From an uncultured Verrucomicrobiota bacterium (lineage in GTDB: Bacteria > Verrucomicrobiota > Kiritimatiellia > CAIVKH01): DNA of 49,055 bases. The translations under genes were made by a program, and so were the position numbers. Within the stretch, counting starts at the first letter, position 1, and the number at the start of each line of letters is the position of its first letter. Of the stretch, positions 26,056 to 41,000 are shown piece after piece. Location of the stretch: NCBI GenBank assembly GCA_937872895.1, contig CALMUP010000031.1, forward strand, positions 1 through 49,055, given 5' to 3'. The notes below the pieces were generated by a model. It was not told the DNA's origin and searched no databases. It was given only the letters and a program-made list of their open reading frames with translations.

Positions 26056-29000
26056 CTACTGGTAGGGTACGCCGTTGGTGCCAAGCCAGAGCACGCGGTA
26101 CACGCGGCGGACATCGTTCGAGGCCTGGAGGTCGATGTACGGGATATCGCCGCCCACGGTCAGGTTGGTGACATCGCCGAGGTTGATCCAGACGTACTCG
26201 CGGTTGGTGCGGATGAAGTTCGTCGCGTACTGGATCTGGTAGTTTTCGTCCCAGGCGCCGCGCCAGATGATGCGGCTGCTATTGCCGGGCAGGGTGCTGA
26301 TGGCCGAGATGCGGTGCACGCCGAAGAAGGTGCGGATCTGGCCATCGTTGATGTCCCAGTAATTCGTGTTGCTGCCGCCCTCGCCGACGATGCGCCAGCG
26401 GGCGTTGAAGCTGTTGTAGGTCGGGGAGTTGGTCCAGATGATGTACTCCTGGTAGGCGGGCACGCCGGACTGGAGGGTCGTCCACTCGTTGCCGCCGTCG
26501 CCCGAGTACTGGACGCTGACCGTGAAGTCAAACGGGACGTTCAGCATGTACCAGGTCAGCGGGTACGGGTTCTCGAATTCAGAGATGGGCAGGAAGGCGT
26601 CGGCGGTGCGGGCCTGCACGATCTGGTTGGTCACGCCGCGGCTGGCATAGTAGGTGTTGCCGTAGGCACCGATGTTGATGCGGCCACCGTTCTCCATCGT
26701 TTCGTTGGTGAACGAGAGGAACGGGTTGCCGCGGTCGATCGCCCACGACGTATTGGTATCCATGACGAAGGTCTGCAGGTTCGTATCGAACCGGCCGGCC
26801 TGGCTTTGCAGGTGGAAATCGTCGGTGGCCACGCTGTGGAACAGCGGGTTGGTCACGGCGCTGCGGAAGTCCTTGAACTGCAGCCGCTGCCAGGTCAGCA
26901 GGTTGGTGAAGGTGCTGTAGATGAAGGTATTGCTGCGGGAGGCGGACCCGAAGAAGTACACGTTGTAATCGATGTTCGCGGTGAACACGGTGCCGGTTGC
27001 GCCGGCGATGGAAGCCTGCGCGTTCGAGGTCGCGACATCGTGGTAGAAAATGTTGTTCTGGATGGTCAGGTTCGGGCTGGCCAGCGCCTGGATGGCGGCC
27101 TCGCGGTTGTTCACGAAGGTGATGTTCTGGACGGTGACCGGCGAGGCGGCATCGATGTCGAGTCCGATGCGGCTGTTGTTCCAGATGCGGCTCGACCGGA
27201 TGAGGTGGTTGCTGCCGCCGATCATGCGAACGCCGATGTCGTTGGTGGATGAGCCGATGCCGATGAGCTGGTTGAACCGGTTGGTCTGGAGGGTCAGGCC
27301 ACGTTGTCCGTTCTGGAAGACCAGGTCGCGCAAGGTAACGAACGAGGCATTGACCAGCATGACATCACCCTGCCGGGTCGGGCGCCGGATGACCGTGCCG
27401 CCGTTGAGGGTATTCGTGCTGCCTTGGATGACCATCTGGCCGTTGGTGCTGCCGCCACGCGACCAGATGACGCGGATAATGGAGCTGGTATAGATGCCGG
27501 TATCCACATAAATGATGTCGGACGGCTCGGTATCGTAGGCGGCGAGCAGGTTTTCCAGGGTAGCCTTGGGCGTGGCCGGGGTGCGGCCATCGTTGGCGTC
27601 GTTGCCGGGCGCGGTAGTGTATACATCTCCGGTGGTCGAGCTGTCGTTGACGTAGAAGCTCAATACGTCGTTCCGAATATTGAAGATCGAATCCGTGGTA
27701 TCCTGGACGTTGGTATTCGACTCCAGTACCACGCGCCAGAGGGCATCGAGGGAGTTGGACGCCGTCGAGGCATCCCACACGTAGGAGCCGCCGGATACCG
27801 CGAGATCGGAAACGATGGTCTGCCAGTTGGCCCCGCCATCGGTCGAGTATTGCAGGGTCACCCGGTTGGTGGGATCAACCGCGCCGGACAGCCAGCGCAG
27901 GGTATTGGTGCCGCGCAGCACGCCGCCGTCGTTCATGGTCATGGCGTAGAGCCAGGCATTGGTGCGGCTGCGGCTGGCTTGAACCGTATTGCCGAAGGCG
28001 CCGATGTTGATCCGGTTGCCATTCGGCGCGGTCTCGTTCAGGAACTCGTCGAACGGCGCACCGGCATCGATGGCCGGGGAATGTTCCGCATCGGCGGTGA
28101 AGCCGGAGCCGTTCCATCGACCGGTCACCGATTTCAAGCGGTAATCACCGCCGGGTTCATCGGCGAACAGCGGGTCTCCGGTGATGCTGTTGGTATCCTG
28201 CCGCGAATTCTGCTGCCAGTAGATCAGGCGTTCCCACAAACCGTCCTGTGCATTGCCGAACCAGGCCCCGTTGCGAAGGCTGAAGAGGTTGAAGTCGGAC
28301 TGGACCACGCCGCCCTGGGTTTCGATGCAGTACCCGTTGCCGAGGATTCCGTTGGCGACCAGGATGTTGTTGCGCACGATCGACAAGCTGTCGAAGTCGA
28401 TTTGCTGGATCGCGGTCTGGTTGGCCACCAGCGTGTTGTTGATGACCTGGACATTCACCCCGCCGATCTTGACCAGCGGCGAATTGCTGCCTGCCACCAC
28501 GGAGTTGATCAGGCGGCTGTTATCGCCGAGCAGCTCCAATCCGCCATTGCGGACATATCCACGGCGCGCCAACACATCGTTGCCGCTCAACTTGACCAGG
28601 CCGTTGGTCACCTGGTAGCTCTCGATGACGCCGAGCGGACCGGCCAGCTCAATGCCCGACCGCTGCATCGATACATCGCGCAAGGTGATATTCGTGCCGG
28701 CGGCCTTGATCCCGGCGGAGAACAGGGACACGCGTTCCAGTTCGACGTAGGCGGCCTCGATCTCCAGTACGACCGGACCGGAAACACCCTCGGTAATGCC
28801 GAGGGCATCCCAGATCACGCCGTTGGTGCTGCCGCGGATGATGACCGGGTAAACGCTGTTACCGCCGTTGTCGAGACGAACCTTGGCAATGTCGTTCGAG
28901 GTGATGACATAGTAGCCGGTATCAAGGAGGACGACATCCTCCGGATCGATATCCCACGAATCCAGGACGGCGCGCAGGGTCGCCTTCGGGGCATTGCTGG

Positions 29001-32000
29001 CGATGCCGAGGTTGGCATCGTCACCTACCGCGGTGGTGTACACATCGCCGACGGTATTCGTATCGTTCACGAAGAAGGTAAACGGACCATTCAACCCGAA
29101 GATACGGTCGGTCTGGTCGTTGACATTGGTGTTGCCGGCCAGGGTCACGCGCCACTTGGTGGTTGGACTGCGGAATGGATTGGCGGAGAGGCTGTTCCAG
29201 AGGTAGCCGTCCTGGTCGATCGGAATATTGACCGCGATCGTGGACCAATTGGTTCCGGAGTCGATCGAGTAGTCGAGATCCACGCGGTTGGTCGGATCCA
29301 GGTTCCCGTAGAACCAGTACAGGGAGAAAATACCGCCGATACGGCCGCCGGCCATTGCGGTGACCGCGAGCAGCCATTCATTGGTGCGGCTGCGGCTGGC
29401 CTCGGACGTGTTGCCGTACAGGCCGATGTTGCGGCGCGATCCGTTGGGATCGGTTTCGAGGTCAAAGGTATCGGCGGGATTGCCGGTATCGATCATCCAG
29501 GAGAAGTCGGGATCGGTGGTGACGAACTGGCCGGAGACCGGGTCAAACCGGCCGGCCGGGCTGCGCGGATGGTAATCATCGGCGGCGGCATCGTTGAACA
29601 GCGGATCCACGCTCACCGAATGGACGTTCTGGGTCGTGCGCTGGGTGAACTGGGGCAAACCGGCAATCGGTTCGCCACTGAGCACGGCGTACGAAGCGCC
29701 GCCCTGCACAAAGAAGTTGTTGTAGTCGGCCAGCAGCAGGGTCTGGTTCAGGGCGAGTGCCCCGTTGGTCACGTTGCCATAGGCATGGAGCACACTGTTG
29801 CTGATGCGGAGACCACCTCCGCTGGCGGCGACGCCGTCACCGCCATTCGACCAGATGATCGAGTTCAGCAGGTAGAGGTCGCTGCCGGAAACATTGATGC
29901 CGTCACCGGAGCCGCGGGTCACCACCACCCGCTCCAGGGTATTGCTCGACGACTGGTTCATGTTGATGCCGGAAAAGCCGCAGTCGCGGATCAACAGGTT
30001 GCGGAAGTACATGTTGCCCGGGGTCGGCTGGATGTTGTTGAAGTAAATGCCGAGATTGGCACCCTCGAGCACCAGGTCCGCGATCTCGACATGGGAAACA
30101 TTCACCAGTTCGATCACCGACTCGTTGTTCTGGTCGGGTGGGGCGAAGGCATTGGTCACCACACGGTGGAGGATCGTGCCGCCCTCGTACCAGTTGGTGC
30201 TGCCCTGGATGACCATCCGGTTGGTCACGACACCGCCGTCATCGGCGAGGATGCGGATGTTGTTGGTCAGGGCGTAGAAGCCGGTATCCACATAGATCGT
30301 GTCACCGCCCTCCAGGTTGTAGCGGGCGAGCAAGGCGGAGATTGAAGACATCGGGGCATTGCTGACCGTGCCGATGTTGTCGGGATCACCGACGGCGGTG
30401 GTATAGATATCGCCGGCGACACTGCCGTCGTTGACATAGTAGCGGATCGGGCCGTTGCGGATGGTGAAGACCCCGCTGGTGTCGGCCACGGAAGGCAGGC
30501 TGTCGAGGGTGACGCGCCACAGGGCGATCGGGGTCGAGGTGATGGAACCCGAATCCCAGACATACTGACCATTGGTGGCCGGGTAGCCGGCAACGACCGA
30601 CTCCCACGCGATGCCGCCATTCACACTGTATTCCAGGGTCACGGTGGCATTGCTGTTCACGCCGCGGGCCAGCCAGATCAACGGCAGCGGGGTCGGAGCG
30701 ATGCCGCCATCGCGCATGGCCACGGCGAGAAGGCCGGCGTTGGTGGTGGAGCGGCTGGCCTCGGTCGTGTTGCCGAACCGGCCGACATTGATCCGGTTGC
30801 CGTTCGGCAGCGTTTCCAGGTTCGAGGCCAATGCCGGGTCGCCGGCATCAATCGCCCACGAGGTCAGGGTATCGGAGAAGACAAAACCCGGCAGGAAGGG
30901 GCTATACCGGCCGTTTTGGCTGAGCAGATGGAAGTCGCCAGAGGACGGATTGACGAACAAGGGATCGGTGCGGATCGAGTGAAGATCGGCATTCCATGCC
31001 TTCTGCCACTCGCTCAGCGCACTGAAACGGATACCGAGGCTGGAGTCACTCATCAAGGTGGTGTTGGTTCCGGTCCAGTACACGTTGTGGTCACCGGCAT
31101 AGCCGGCGACGGACGAGTTGATTTCAATGATCACGCTGCTATTGGTCGGGGCCGAGACAAAGGCCGAATTGTTGACCTGCAATGAGCCGAAAACATGTTG
31201 CACGCCACCGGAAACGTTGGCGAACATCGCACCGTTGTTCCAACTGATACTCGAATAGGCTCCATTGACCTGCAAGCCCCACCGCTGGTTCGACCAGGCG
31301 GCGGCGCGGCTGAACCGGCCGGAGATGACATTGTTCATGACGAAGCCGTTGACGTTGTTGCGGGCGCCGATCCAGGTCAGGTTGATGTCCTCGGCCGACG
31401 AGACTTCCAGCCCATTGCTGCTGCCGATGAAGGTCAGGTGGGACAGGTCGACATGCTTGGTTTCATTGATCAGGAACCCGGCGGAGCTCAACGGATTTCC
31501 CTGAATGACGGATCCGCCCGCGGCGGTATTGGTGCTGCCCACCAGGCGGATGGGATTGCCGGGTTCGCCGCTCTTCAGAATATCACCGACCAGTCCGAGA
31601 CGCATGCCCAGCGGATTGGTGACGAAGTAGGATCCGGTGTCCACATACAGCACGTCACCGGGACCAAAGGGATAACGATCCAGTGCGGCGCCGGGGTCGA
31701 GCATGGGGCGGGTAATCGCGAGGCCATCGTTGGTGTCCGACCCGATGGCGGTGGTATAGATGTCGCCCGAGGTGTTGGCGTCGTTGACGTACACCTGAAG
31801 GGCCTGGTTCTTGATGGTGAACGGCGAGGCCACCGACACCAGGGTGTTCGTATCGGTTTCGCTGATCACGCGCCAACGGGCGAGCTGGGTCACCGGCTCG
31901 CCGGAGGCATCCCAGACAAACCCGTCGGTATAAACCGGGATATTGCTGGCGACCACGCTGTAATCGACCCCGTTGAGGGCATACTCGAACCGCACCCGGG

Positions 32001-35000
32001 AATTGGTCGGCCAGTTGCCGGCCGCCCAGCGAATGGTGTTGGTCCCGCGAATCAGTCCGCCGTCATTCAGGGTCAAGGCGACCAACCAGCCGTTGGTGCG
32101 GCTGCGGCTGGCCAGGGCGGTATGGCCGTAATGGCCGATGTTGATCCGGTTGCCGTTGGGAAGCGACTCGTTGGTGGCAACAAAGGCGGGATCACCGGTA
32201 TCGATCAGCGGTGAATAGACCTCGAACGGGTCGTTGGTCAGCGTGCCGTTGAGCAGGAACCGGCCACTGGCGCTTTGCAGGGCGAAGTCACCGATGGTGG
32301 CGTTGGCGATCTGGGGATCATGGCTCAGCGAGCGCAGGTCATTGCCCCGATCCCGCTGCCAGTCAAGCAGGCGCGGGAAGAACTGGTTGCCGCCGAAACC
32401 GACCACCCGCTCGGCCAGCAGGGCATTGGCCTGCCGGTAGTAGGCATTGTAATCGGCGACGACATTGGTGACTTCGAGGCCGAGCAGGTAGATGCGGCCT
32501 TCCGATCCGCTGGCCTGCATCAGGTTGTTGCGCGCGGACACCTGGGCCCCCACCCCGACATTGACCGCGTTGCGGCTGCCCCAGATGGTGTTGTTGAACA
32601 GGTTGGCCTCGGCACCGGAAAGCACCTCGCCGACCGCCCGCTGGGCCAGGGCAATCCCGTTGGTGCCATTCTTCCAGAACAGGTTGTTCTGCAGGCGGGT
32701 GCTGGTGGAACCGGCGACCAGTACGCCGTTGAGCCGGTTCTCCACCGCGCGCACATTCTCCAGCGTGACCGACTTGCTGAGCTCGATCCCGACGCCGTTT
32801 TCGCCATTGATCACCGTGATGTCCTGCAGCTTCACGCCCTCGGCGCGATCGACGCGGATTGCGTTACCCTGCTTGGTAATGCGGTCAAAGACGGTACCAT
32901 TCGAGTTGAGGTTGGTGCTGCCGCGGATAATCACCGGACGGTTCGAGGAACCCGAGTCGAGTTCGCCGATCACGATATCGATGTTGCCGGCATAGTTTCC
33001 GGTATCCACGTACACGATATCGCCCGGTTCAAGATCCACCTCGTTCAGCAGCGCCTGCAGCGTGGCCTTCGGCGTGGAGGGCAGGAATCCGTTGTTGGAA
33101 TTGTTGCCGACCGCGGTGGTGTACACGTCGCCGCCGGTGTTGGCATCGTTGACGAAGTAAGGGATCGATCCATCCTGGGTCAGGGCAAAGAACACCTCGT
33201 TGGTGGAACTGAGCGAGGGATCGGTCTGGCTGCTGATCCGCCAGAGGCCGGCGGCGGCGCGGCCGAAATCAGCGCTGTCCCACTCGTAGGACTGGTTTAC
33301 CGCGACCACGTTGGTGGCGATATTGGTCCAGGTGGAGCCACCGTCGTTCGAGAACTCCAGATGGACGAGCTGGCTGTTCACCGGGCCGGAGGAGTGCCAG
33401 CGGAGCACGATGTTCGAACTGCCACGGCCGCCGTCGCGGAAGGTGATCACCTGGAGTGTACCGTTGGTCGGCGAGATCGAGGCTTGGGCGGTATTCCCGT
33501 ACAACCCGATGTTGATGCGGGAACCGTTGGGTGCGGGTTCCGATCCGAAGGAGAAGGTCGGGTCGCCGGCGTCGATCAAGGGCGACAACTGGTCGAATCC
33601 ATTGGTGACGTACCCCACCCCGGTCACGAATCGGCCGAACGGGCTCTGCGGATGGAAGTCGCCGGCGGGCGCATTGGCGAAGCGCGGATCGCTCTGGAAG
33701 CTGCGCAGGTCCAGTCCGGTATCGTTCTGCCAGTTCACCATGCGCTGGTAGCGGCGGCGGGCACCGGGATACTGGGCACCGCGCAATTCGGCAATGAAGG
33801 CATTCGTCGATGCGAACAAGACGTTGTAATCGGCGTCCAGGGTGCCGATGCTGGAGATGACCGGTCCATCGTTGCGCGACCAGCCCACGGCATCGGTGCT
33901 GTTCATCACCAGGACGTTGTTGCGGGCACGCAGCAGGGCCAGGTCGGCGATGTAGGCGCCAACCTGGTTCTGGTACAGGATGGAGCTTTGAAGCAGCACG
34001 TTGGTACTGCGGCGCACATCGATGGCGATATCGCCATAACCGGCCGCCACGATGTGGCGGATGCGAGTGTCATAGCTGTCGCTCAAGGTGATTCCCTTGT
34101 TGCCGACATTCAACCGCAGCCACTCGAAGGAGGAGAATGGCGCATCCACGGCGGTAATCGACGTACCGGACAGAGTCGGGAAGTGCTGGACCCCCAGATG
34201 GATCAACCGAACTCCGAAGGCCTCGCTCAGGGAGAAGGCGGTGGAGCCATTCAGGGCGATGAACCGCGAACCACCGTTCACCTCGTTGGTGCTGCCTCGA
34301 ATGGTCAGCGTGGGATTGCCGGCCAACAGGGAGGACAGGTTGTTGTACTCCGTGAAGGCGTCCCACTGGTCGATGAACACCGGGCTGGTCAGCAGGTATT
34401 CACCGGTATCGACATAAATGGTGTCGCCGGGCTCCAGGTCGTAATCGGCGATGACACTGGCGAGGGTCAGGCGCGGCGAGGCCGGGGAGATGCCGGAGTT
34501 GAAGTTGTCGCCGGCGGCCACGCTGTACACATCACCGGTGGTGAACCCGTCGTTGACGAAGAGGGCCAGCGGTTGGTTGCGGAACTGGAACGGGGTGGCA
34601 TTGGTGGCGGCAATGCCCGGATCGTTTTCACTGGTGACGCGCCAGCGTCCGAGCCAGGCGGCGGACGAACCGGTATCGGTGAACAGCAACTCGGCGGAGG
34701 CGACGACGTTGGACTGGATGAGCAGCCAGGCCACCCCGTTGTTGGTCGAGTATTCCACCCGTACGGTGTGCGACGAGGCGACGCCGAGGGCGCGCCAGGT
34801 CAGGGCCACGGAGGCACCCTCGGCACGCCCGCCGTCGCCGAAACGCGCCGCGATCAGCCGGCCATCGGCGGGACTGCGACTGGCTTCCACGCTGTTGCCG
34901 AACATGCCGATATCCACCCGGCCGCCGTTGGGGGCGGTTTCCAAGGAAAACGCCGAGAACGGTGACCCGGCATCGACCAGCGGCGAGGTTGCGCCATCGA

Positions 35001-38000
35001 GTACGAAGGTCCCGGTCGCGGGATCAAAACGACCGGCCGAACTGAGCGGATGGAAATCCCCTTGTGCGGCATTGGCAAAGCCGGGATCACCGCTGATGGA
35101 ACGCAGGTCGCGTTCGGTGTCGCGGCTCCACGTACCGACCTTGTCCCACTCGCGCGGGAACTTGGAACCGGTAACGGTCTGGCGACCGACCCAGCCGCCA
35201 TTCACGAGGTGGAAGGCATTGTAATCGGCCGCGAGGGTCGATTGACTCAGGATGTAAGCGAATTTGTCGGGTCCGCCGAAGACCCCGAAGACCGAGTTGA
35301 ACACGGAGAGGTCGGAGATGTTGGCGTTGATCGCGGTGGTCGCATTCGACCAGAGCACGAGGTTGCCGAAATCGGCCGCCGTGCCCTGTTGGAGGGTGAT
35401 GCCGGTGTTGGCGTTGCGGATGGCCGAATTGCGGATGATCGTGCGCGCCGATTGCTCGATACTCACGCCGATGTTGCCGCCGGCGAGTTCCAGATGGCGC
35501 AGGTTCACATCGGCGCTCTGGATGACGGCGATGCCGAGGTTGGCGCCGGACATCCGGAAATGCTCGATCGATACCCCGGGAGCACGGAACAGGCGGATGC
35601 CTTCCGCCGTGCCGTTAAAGAACAGGCGTGAGCCCCCGGCGGTGGTGTTGGTGCTGCCCACCAGCCGGAATCCGACATCGAGCTGGTCGATGACGATCGA
35701 GGTATTGTTCGAATACCATCCGGTATCGACATAAATGACATCCCCGGTGATGACGTCATAGCGGCTGATCACCTGGGCGATGGAGAGCATGGGTGTCAAG
35801 GGCGTCGCGCCGTTGTTGGTACTGATGCCGGTTGCGGTGGTGTACACGTCGCCGGTGGGATTGGCATCGTTCACATAGAAGAACACCGGGCCGTTACGCA
35901 CGGCAAAGGGGCGTTGCGACATGCCACTGACGGCGGGATCGGTCTCGCTGACCACGCGCCAGAAGCCGAGCACGGTGGACGGGATCAGTGTGGTGTCCCA
36001 GTTGATCGACGAGATGCCGGGCGGGAGGTTCGAGGCGATGACCGTCCAGGTGACGCCTTCATCGCCGGAGAATTCGACCCGGGCGGTGTGGGCGGTGGCC
36101 GCACCGCGGGCGACCCAGTAGAGGACCACATTGGTACCGGATACCGAGCCGCCGTCGTTCAGGCTGCCGACCAGCAGGACCGGATTGGTCGGCGAGAGGC
36201 TGGCCTGGTAGGTGTTGCCGAAGGCACCGATGTTGGCGCGACCGCCGTTGGGCTCCTGCTCGAGGCTGAATGGGGCTGCCGGGTCGGCGGCATCCACCAG
36301 CGGCGAGGTCTCGGCATCCAGCTCGAAGGCCAGGGTTTCCGGGTTCCATCGGCCCGCCTGGCTGCGCAGGTGGAAACGGCCCTGGCCGGCATCGATGAAC
36401 CGCGGATCGGTGGACAGGCTGTTGCCGTCGCGGCCGGTGTCGCGCGTCCAGGCGGTGAGCGTATTGTATTCGCGGGCGAAGGACTCGTTGGGGAAGGAGA
36501 TCCGGCCGATGCGGGCGCCGTCCGTCACATGATAGGTATTGTAATTCGCCTGCAGGTTGGCGGTCGAGGGACCTTCGAAGAGGAGACGTCCGCTCCCGTT
36601 GGCGCCGAGCACGGAGTGGGTGATGGTGACCCCGGCGATGTCGGTGACGGCCCGGTTGGTCGAGGCCCAGATGACGCCGTGGTCGAAGCGGACATTGCGC
36701 GAGTTGAACACGTTCAAGCCGCGGTTGCGGGCCGCGCGGGAAATGCTGTTGCGCAGGGTGACGGCAACGGAATTGCTGACCGAGAAACTGCTCTCCGCCG
36801 CAGTGACCCGGAGGTTGTTCAAGGTCACGTTCGTGCTCGCCTGCATGGCCACGCCGAAGGGCAGGATGGTGTTGACCGGTTCGAAGTTCAGGTTCTCGAT
36901 GACGAGGCCGCGGCCGGCTTCGACGTAGATGCCGTACCCGCCAAAGATCGAACCACCCAGGGAGGTATTCGTACTGCCGACGATGTACACGGGATTGGTG
37001 GCGTTGCCGGTATCTTCCTGGTCAATGCGGGTCACGTCACCGAGGGCATAGGTGCCGGTATCGATGTACACCCAGTCGCCCGGCTCAAGGTCATAGGCCT
37101 CCAACACGTCGCGGAGGTGGCGTTTCGGCTGGTTGGGCGACAACCCGGTATTGGTGGCAATGCCGATCGCCGTGGCGTAGGTGTCGCCAGCCAGCGAATC
37201 GTCGTTCACATAGAACGCGAAGTTGGTATTGCGGACCGCGAACGGAAGATCACTGCGGGTGTTGATGCCGGGCTGTGGTTCGTACACCACGCTCCAGATG
37301 TAGTTGAAGCCGGAGGAGACGGTCAGTGAATTGAAGGCATACTGCAGGTTGTAGGTGGGGATGTTGGAGGCAAGACCGATCCAGGAGAGGCCGTTGTTGC
37401 TGGAAAGGCGGACCTGCACGGTGGTGCCGGTGAAATCACCGCGGACGTCCCAGCGCAGCACCACGTTGGTGCCGGAGACATTGCCGCCGTCGTTGTAGGA
37501 GCGGATGAACAGGGTCTGGCTGGTCGTGCTCAGGCTGGCGGCGGGGGTATTGCCCTCATGGCCGAGGTTGACCTGCGATCCATTGGGTGCCGGTTCAAGG
37601 TTGAAGGCATGGGTCGGGTTGCCGGCATCGATCATGATCGAGGTCACGGCATCGGTCACCAGGCCGGACGGGGTATAACGGCCGATCCGGCTGCGGAGCG
37701 AGAAGTTGCCGTTCTCCGGCTCCACAAACTCGGGATTCATGGTGAGGCTGTTGGTATCCTGTCCGGTGAACTGCTGCCAGGCGGTGGCATTGCGGAACAA
37801 CAACGGCGCGGACATGGCCGGCGCGGTCGCGCTGATGGTTTCAAACAAGCGGGCGAATTGCGCGCCATCACCGATCTGCACATTGTTGTAATCCGACTGG
37901 ATGGATGAACCGAGGGCAAGATCGAGGGCGAACTTGCCGGAGCCGGAGGCGCTGATCAGGGTATTGGTCAGGAAAACCCGGGATGCGCCCAGGGCGCGCA

Positions 38001-41000
38001 CGGAGAAACTGTTTGACCACAGGACACCGTTCAGGATGCGCACACTGGGTTCGATGCCCTGGGCGAAGGGACGCATCAGCACGGCGGCACTGTCCGACCG
38101 GTTGGTCACATCCTGTACCACGATGCGCTGCAGGACGACGTTGGTGGAGCTCTCCACGAAGAACCCGCTGACCAGCAGGTTGGCGCCGGCATCGGAGATG
38201 TTGGCGGCCGAACGGTAGTGGATCGCCTCATAGGTGATGTTGGTGGATCCACGGATGACAAATCCGCGGGTGCCGTTGGTGACGAGGAGGTCGCGGAAGA
38301 GGTAATTGGCCAGGCCGTTGGCGGTGATGACCGGTCCCTGTCGTCCAAGGTTGATGCGCGTGCCCCCGGCGGCGGAGTTGGTGCTGCCTTGAACGACGAC
38401 CGGGTTGGTGACGACGGTGCTGCTGTAGTTGGCATCGAGGGTCACGGTGTTGGTAAAGGAATAGGACCCGGTATCGATCAATACGCGGTCACCCGGCGCC
38501 GGGATGTAACGGGTGAAGATATCGCGCAGGCTGGCCACCGGCGTCGCCGCGGTCAGGCCATCGTTGGTCGAATTTCCGATGGCGGTGGTGTACACATCCC
38601 CGGTCGTGCTGGCATCGTTGATATAGTAGGTGATGGCACCGTTGTTCAGGGTAAAGGCAACGGCGGAGGTGGCCGCTACCGAGGGATCGGTCTGGCTGGT
38701 TATGCGCCACCGGCCCAGCGGCGTGGAAGGGAAGCTGGCGCTGTCCCACAGGTAGGAACCGGCGGAAGCGGCCAGGTTGGTGCCGATGTTCGTCCAGGTC
38801 ACGCCGTTGTCGAAGGAGTAATCGACAAACACCTGGTGCCCGGTTACCGCGCTGTTGGCGAACCAGAAGAACACATTGGTTCCCCGCATCGTGCCCCCGT
38901 TGTTCAAGGTCAAGGTGAGCAACAAACCGTTGGTCGGACTCATGCTGGCTTCGGGATGGTTGCCGTACAGGCCGATGTTGATCCGACCGCCATTGGGCGC
39001 GGGTTCGGCGGCGAACGCAAAGGAGGGATCACCGGCATCGATCATGACCGAACTGACCAGGTCGGTCGCGAGGGCACAACCGGCGCTTATGAAACGACCG
39101 GCGGTGCTTTGAAGATGGAAGTCGCGGGTGGCCGGATTGACAAAACCGGCGGAATGGCTCAGCGAGCGAAGGTCGTTGGTGGTGGACTGTTGCCAACTGG
39201 ACAGGAATTTCAGGAGCTTGCCGTTGAGCGAGGCGACATCGGCGAGATCATCGGCGAGGATGTTGTTGTAATCCGAACGGAACACGCCATCCACGGTGCC
39301 GATGAATACCGAACGGCCCTCCCCGGCGACCTGGAGCACGTTGTTGGTCAGGTTGACCGAACCACCGAGGATACGCACGGCGCTGCCGCCGTTGGACCAG
39401 ATCACCGAATTCAACACGCGGGTTGCGGCATTGGACAGGCCGAACCAGCCGGATCCGTTGTGGGCGAACGCGGAGCGGCGGAAGGTGATGCCGGATCCGT
39501 TGCGCATGTCAACGGCATTGGTCACGGAGTTGTACACCCGCAATCCATCGAAGGTCAGGTTCTCGCCCCGGTCGGAACGGATGCCTGAACCGGCCTGGCG
39601 GATGATGATGTTCGAGACGGCGATGTGTTTGGCGTTGGTCATGAACAGGCCCGAGCCTGCGGCGTTCAGGTTACCGGAGAGTTCAACCAGTGGTTCACCC
39701 ACCCCGCTGCAGAGCGTCGCGCCGACGATGCTGATGGACGAGGTGGCTATGCCCTGGTCGAGCGGACCGATCACGACGCCGCTGCCGACCGAGTAGATTC
39801 CGTTATCGATGCGGATGGTGTCGCCACCTTCCAGGTCGAACCGGTCGAACACCGCGGACAGGGAGTTCAGCGGGCGATTGGATGTGGCCACCCAGTTGGT
39901 CGCGGATCCGGCCGAGGTGGTGAAAACATCGCCTACGGTCGAGGCATTGTTCACGAAGAAGGTCAACGGCTGGTTGCGCACCGAGAAGAAATTCGTGGTC
40001 TGGTTGAAGAGGTTGGTGTTGTCCAGCGAGGTCACCCGCCACAGGCCGGGGGCGAACGAATTGGTGGCCAGGGTATTCCAGGCAATCGACTCCGCAGCAG
40101 CGAGTGTCCCGGTCGAGAGCTGGTTCCACGTCTCACCACCATCCGGGGAAACCTCCACCCGCACCAGCGCGCCGGTGGCGAGGCCGGAGGCGACCCAGTG
40201 CAGGGTCGCGGTGCCGCGGACCCACCCGCCCTGGGTCAGGTTGGCGGCAAAGAGCCGGGCGAAGTCCACCCGGCTGGCTTCGATCGTGTTGCCGAACACG
40301 CCGATGTTGATCCGGCCTCCGTTGGGGGCGGTTTCGTTGGAGAAATCAGCGGTCGGATCGCCGGCATCGATCAGCGGGGAGGTCGTGGTGTCGGTGGTCC
40401 AGCCGAGAATCGGATCAAACCGCCCCTGTACGGTCTGGCTGCGCGGATGGAAATCACCGCTGTTGGGATTGGCGAATTGAGGATCCAGATCGGTGGAGAA
40501 ACGGTCCTGACCGGTTTCAGACTGCCAGGCCCCGAGGGTATTGATGTCGCGACCCGCGCCAGCGAGGTTGGCGATGGAGGCATTGTTCTCGAGGTAATAA
40601 CTATTGTAGTCGGCCGTTACATTGGTTGTGCCGGGCACGCCATAAATGGCCGAGGAGGATCCGCGTGCGGCGAAGGCGCTGTTGGTCACCAACAGCCGGG
40701 CACCGGTGGTACGCACCGCATTCGAGGCATTCATCCAGAATACGGAATGGGCAATGGTGATGTTGCTGCCGCCGCTGACCTGCAAGCCGTCGAGGGCGTT
40801 CTGGCGACTCACCACATACCGCAACACGATATCGCTGGCGTTGTTGAGCAAGACACCATTCAGGAAATTGGTTTCCAGGTTGATCCGCTCGAGCAGGATA
40901 CGGCTGGCGCCGGATATGGATATGCCGTGGGTGCGGCGCTGGATGGTCAGGTCGCGCAAGGCGAAGTCCTGAAGGCCGGACGACAAGGTAAAGGCCGGCG

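Noticed and set aside
27304-30345. Antisense open frame of 1,013 codons on the forward strand inside the giant gene
   Set aside because: It mirrors the codon structure of the giant gene, has no domain, start signal or promoter, and is rich in Gly/Val/Asp/Arg as expected for a shadow of a GC-biased gene. The same applies to the 896-codon frame at 32275-34965.
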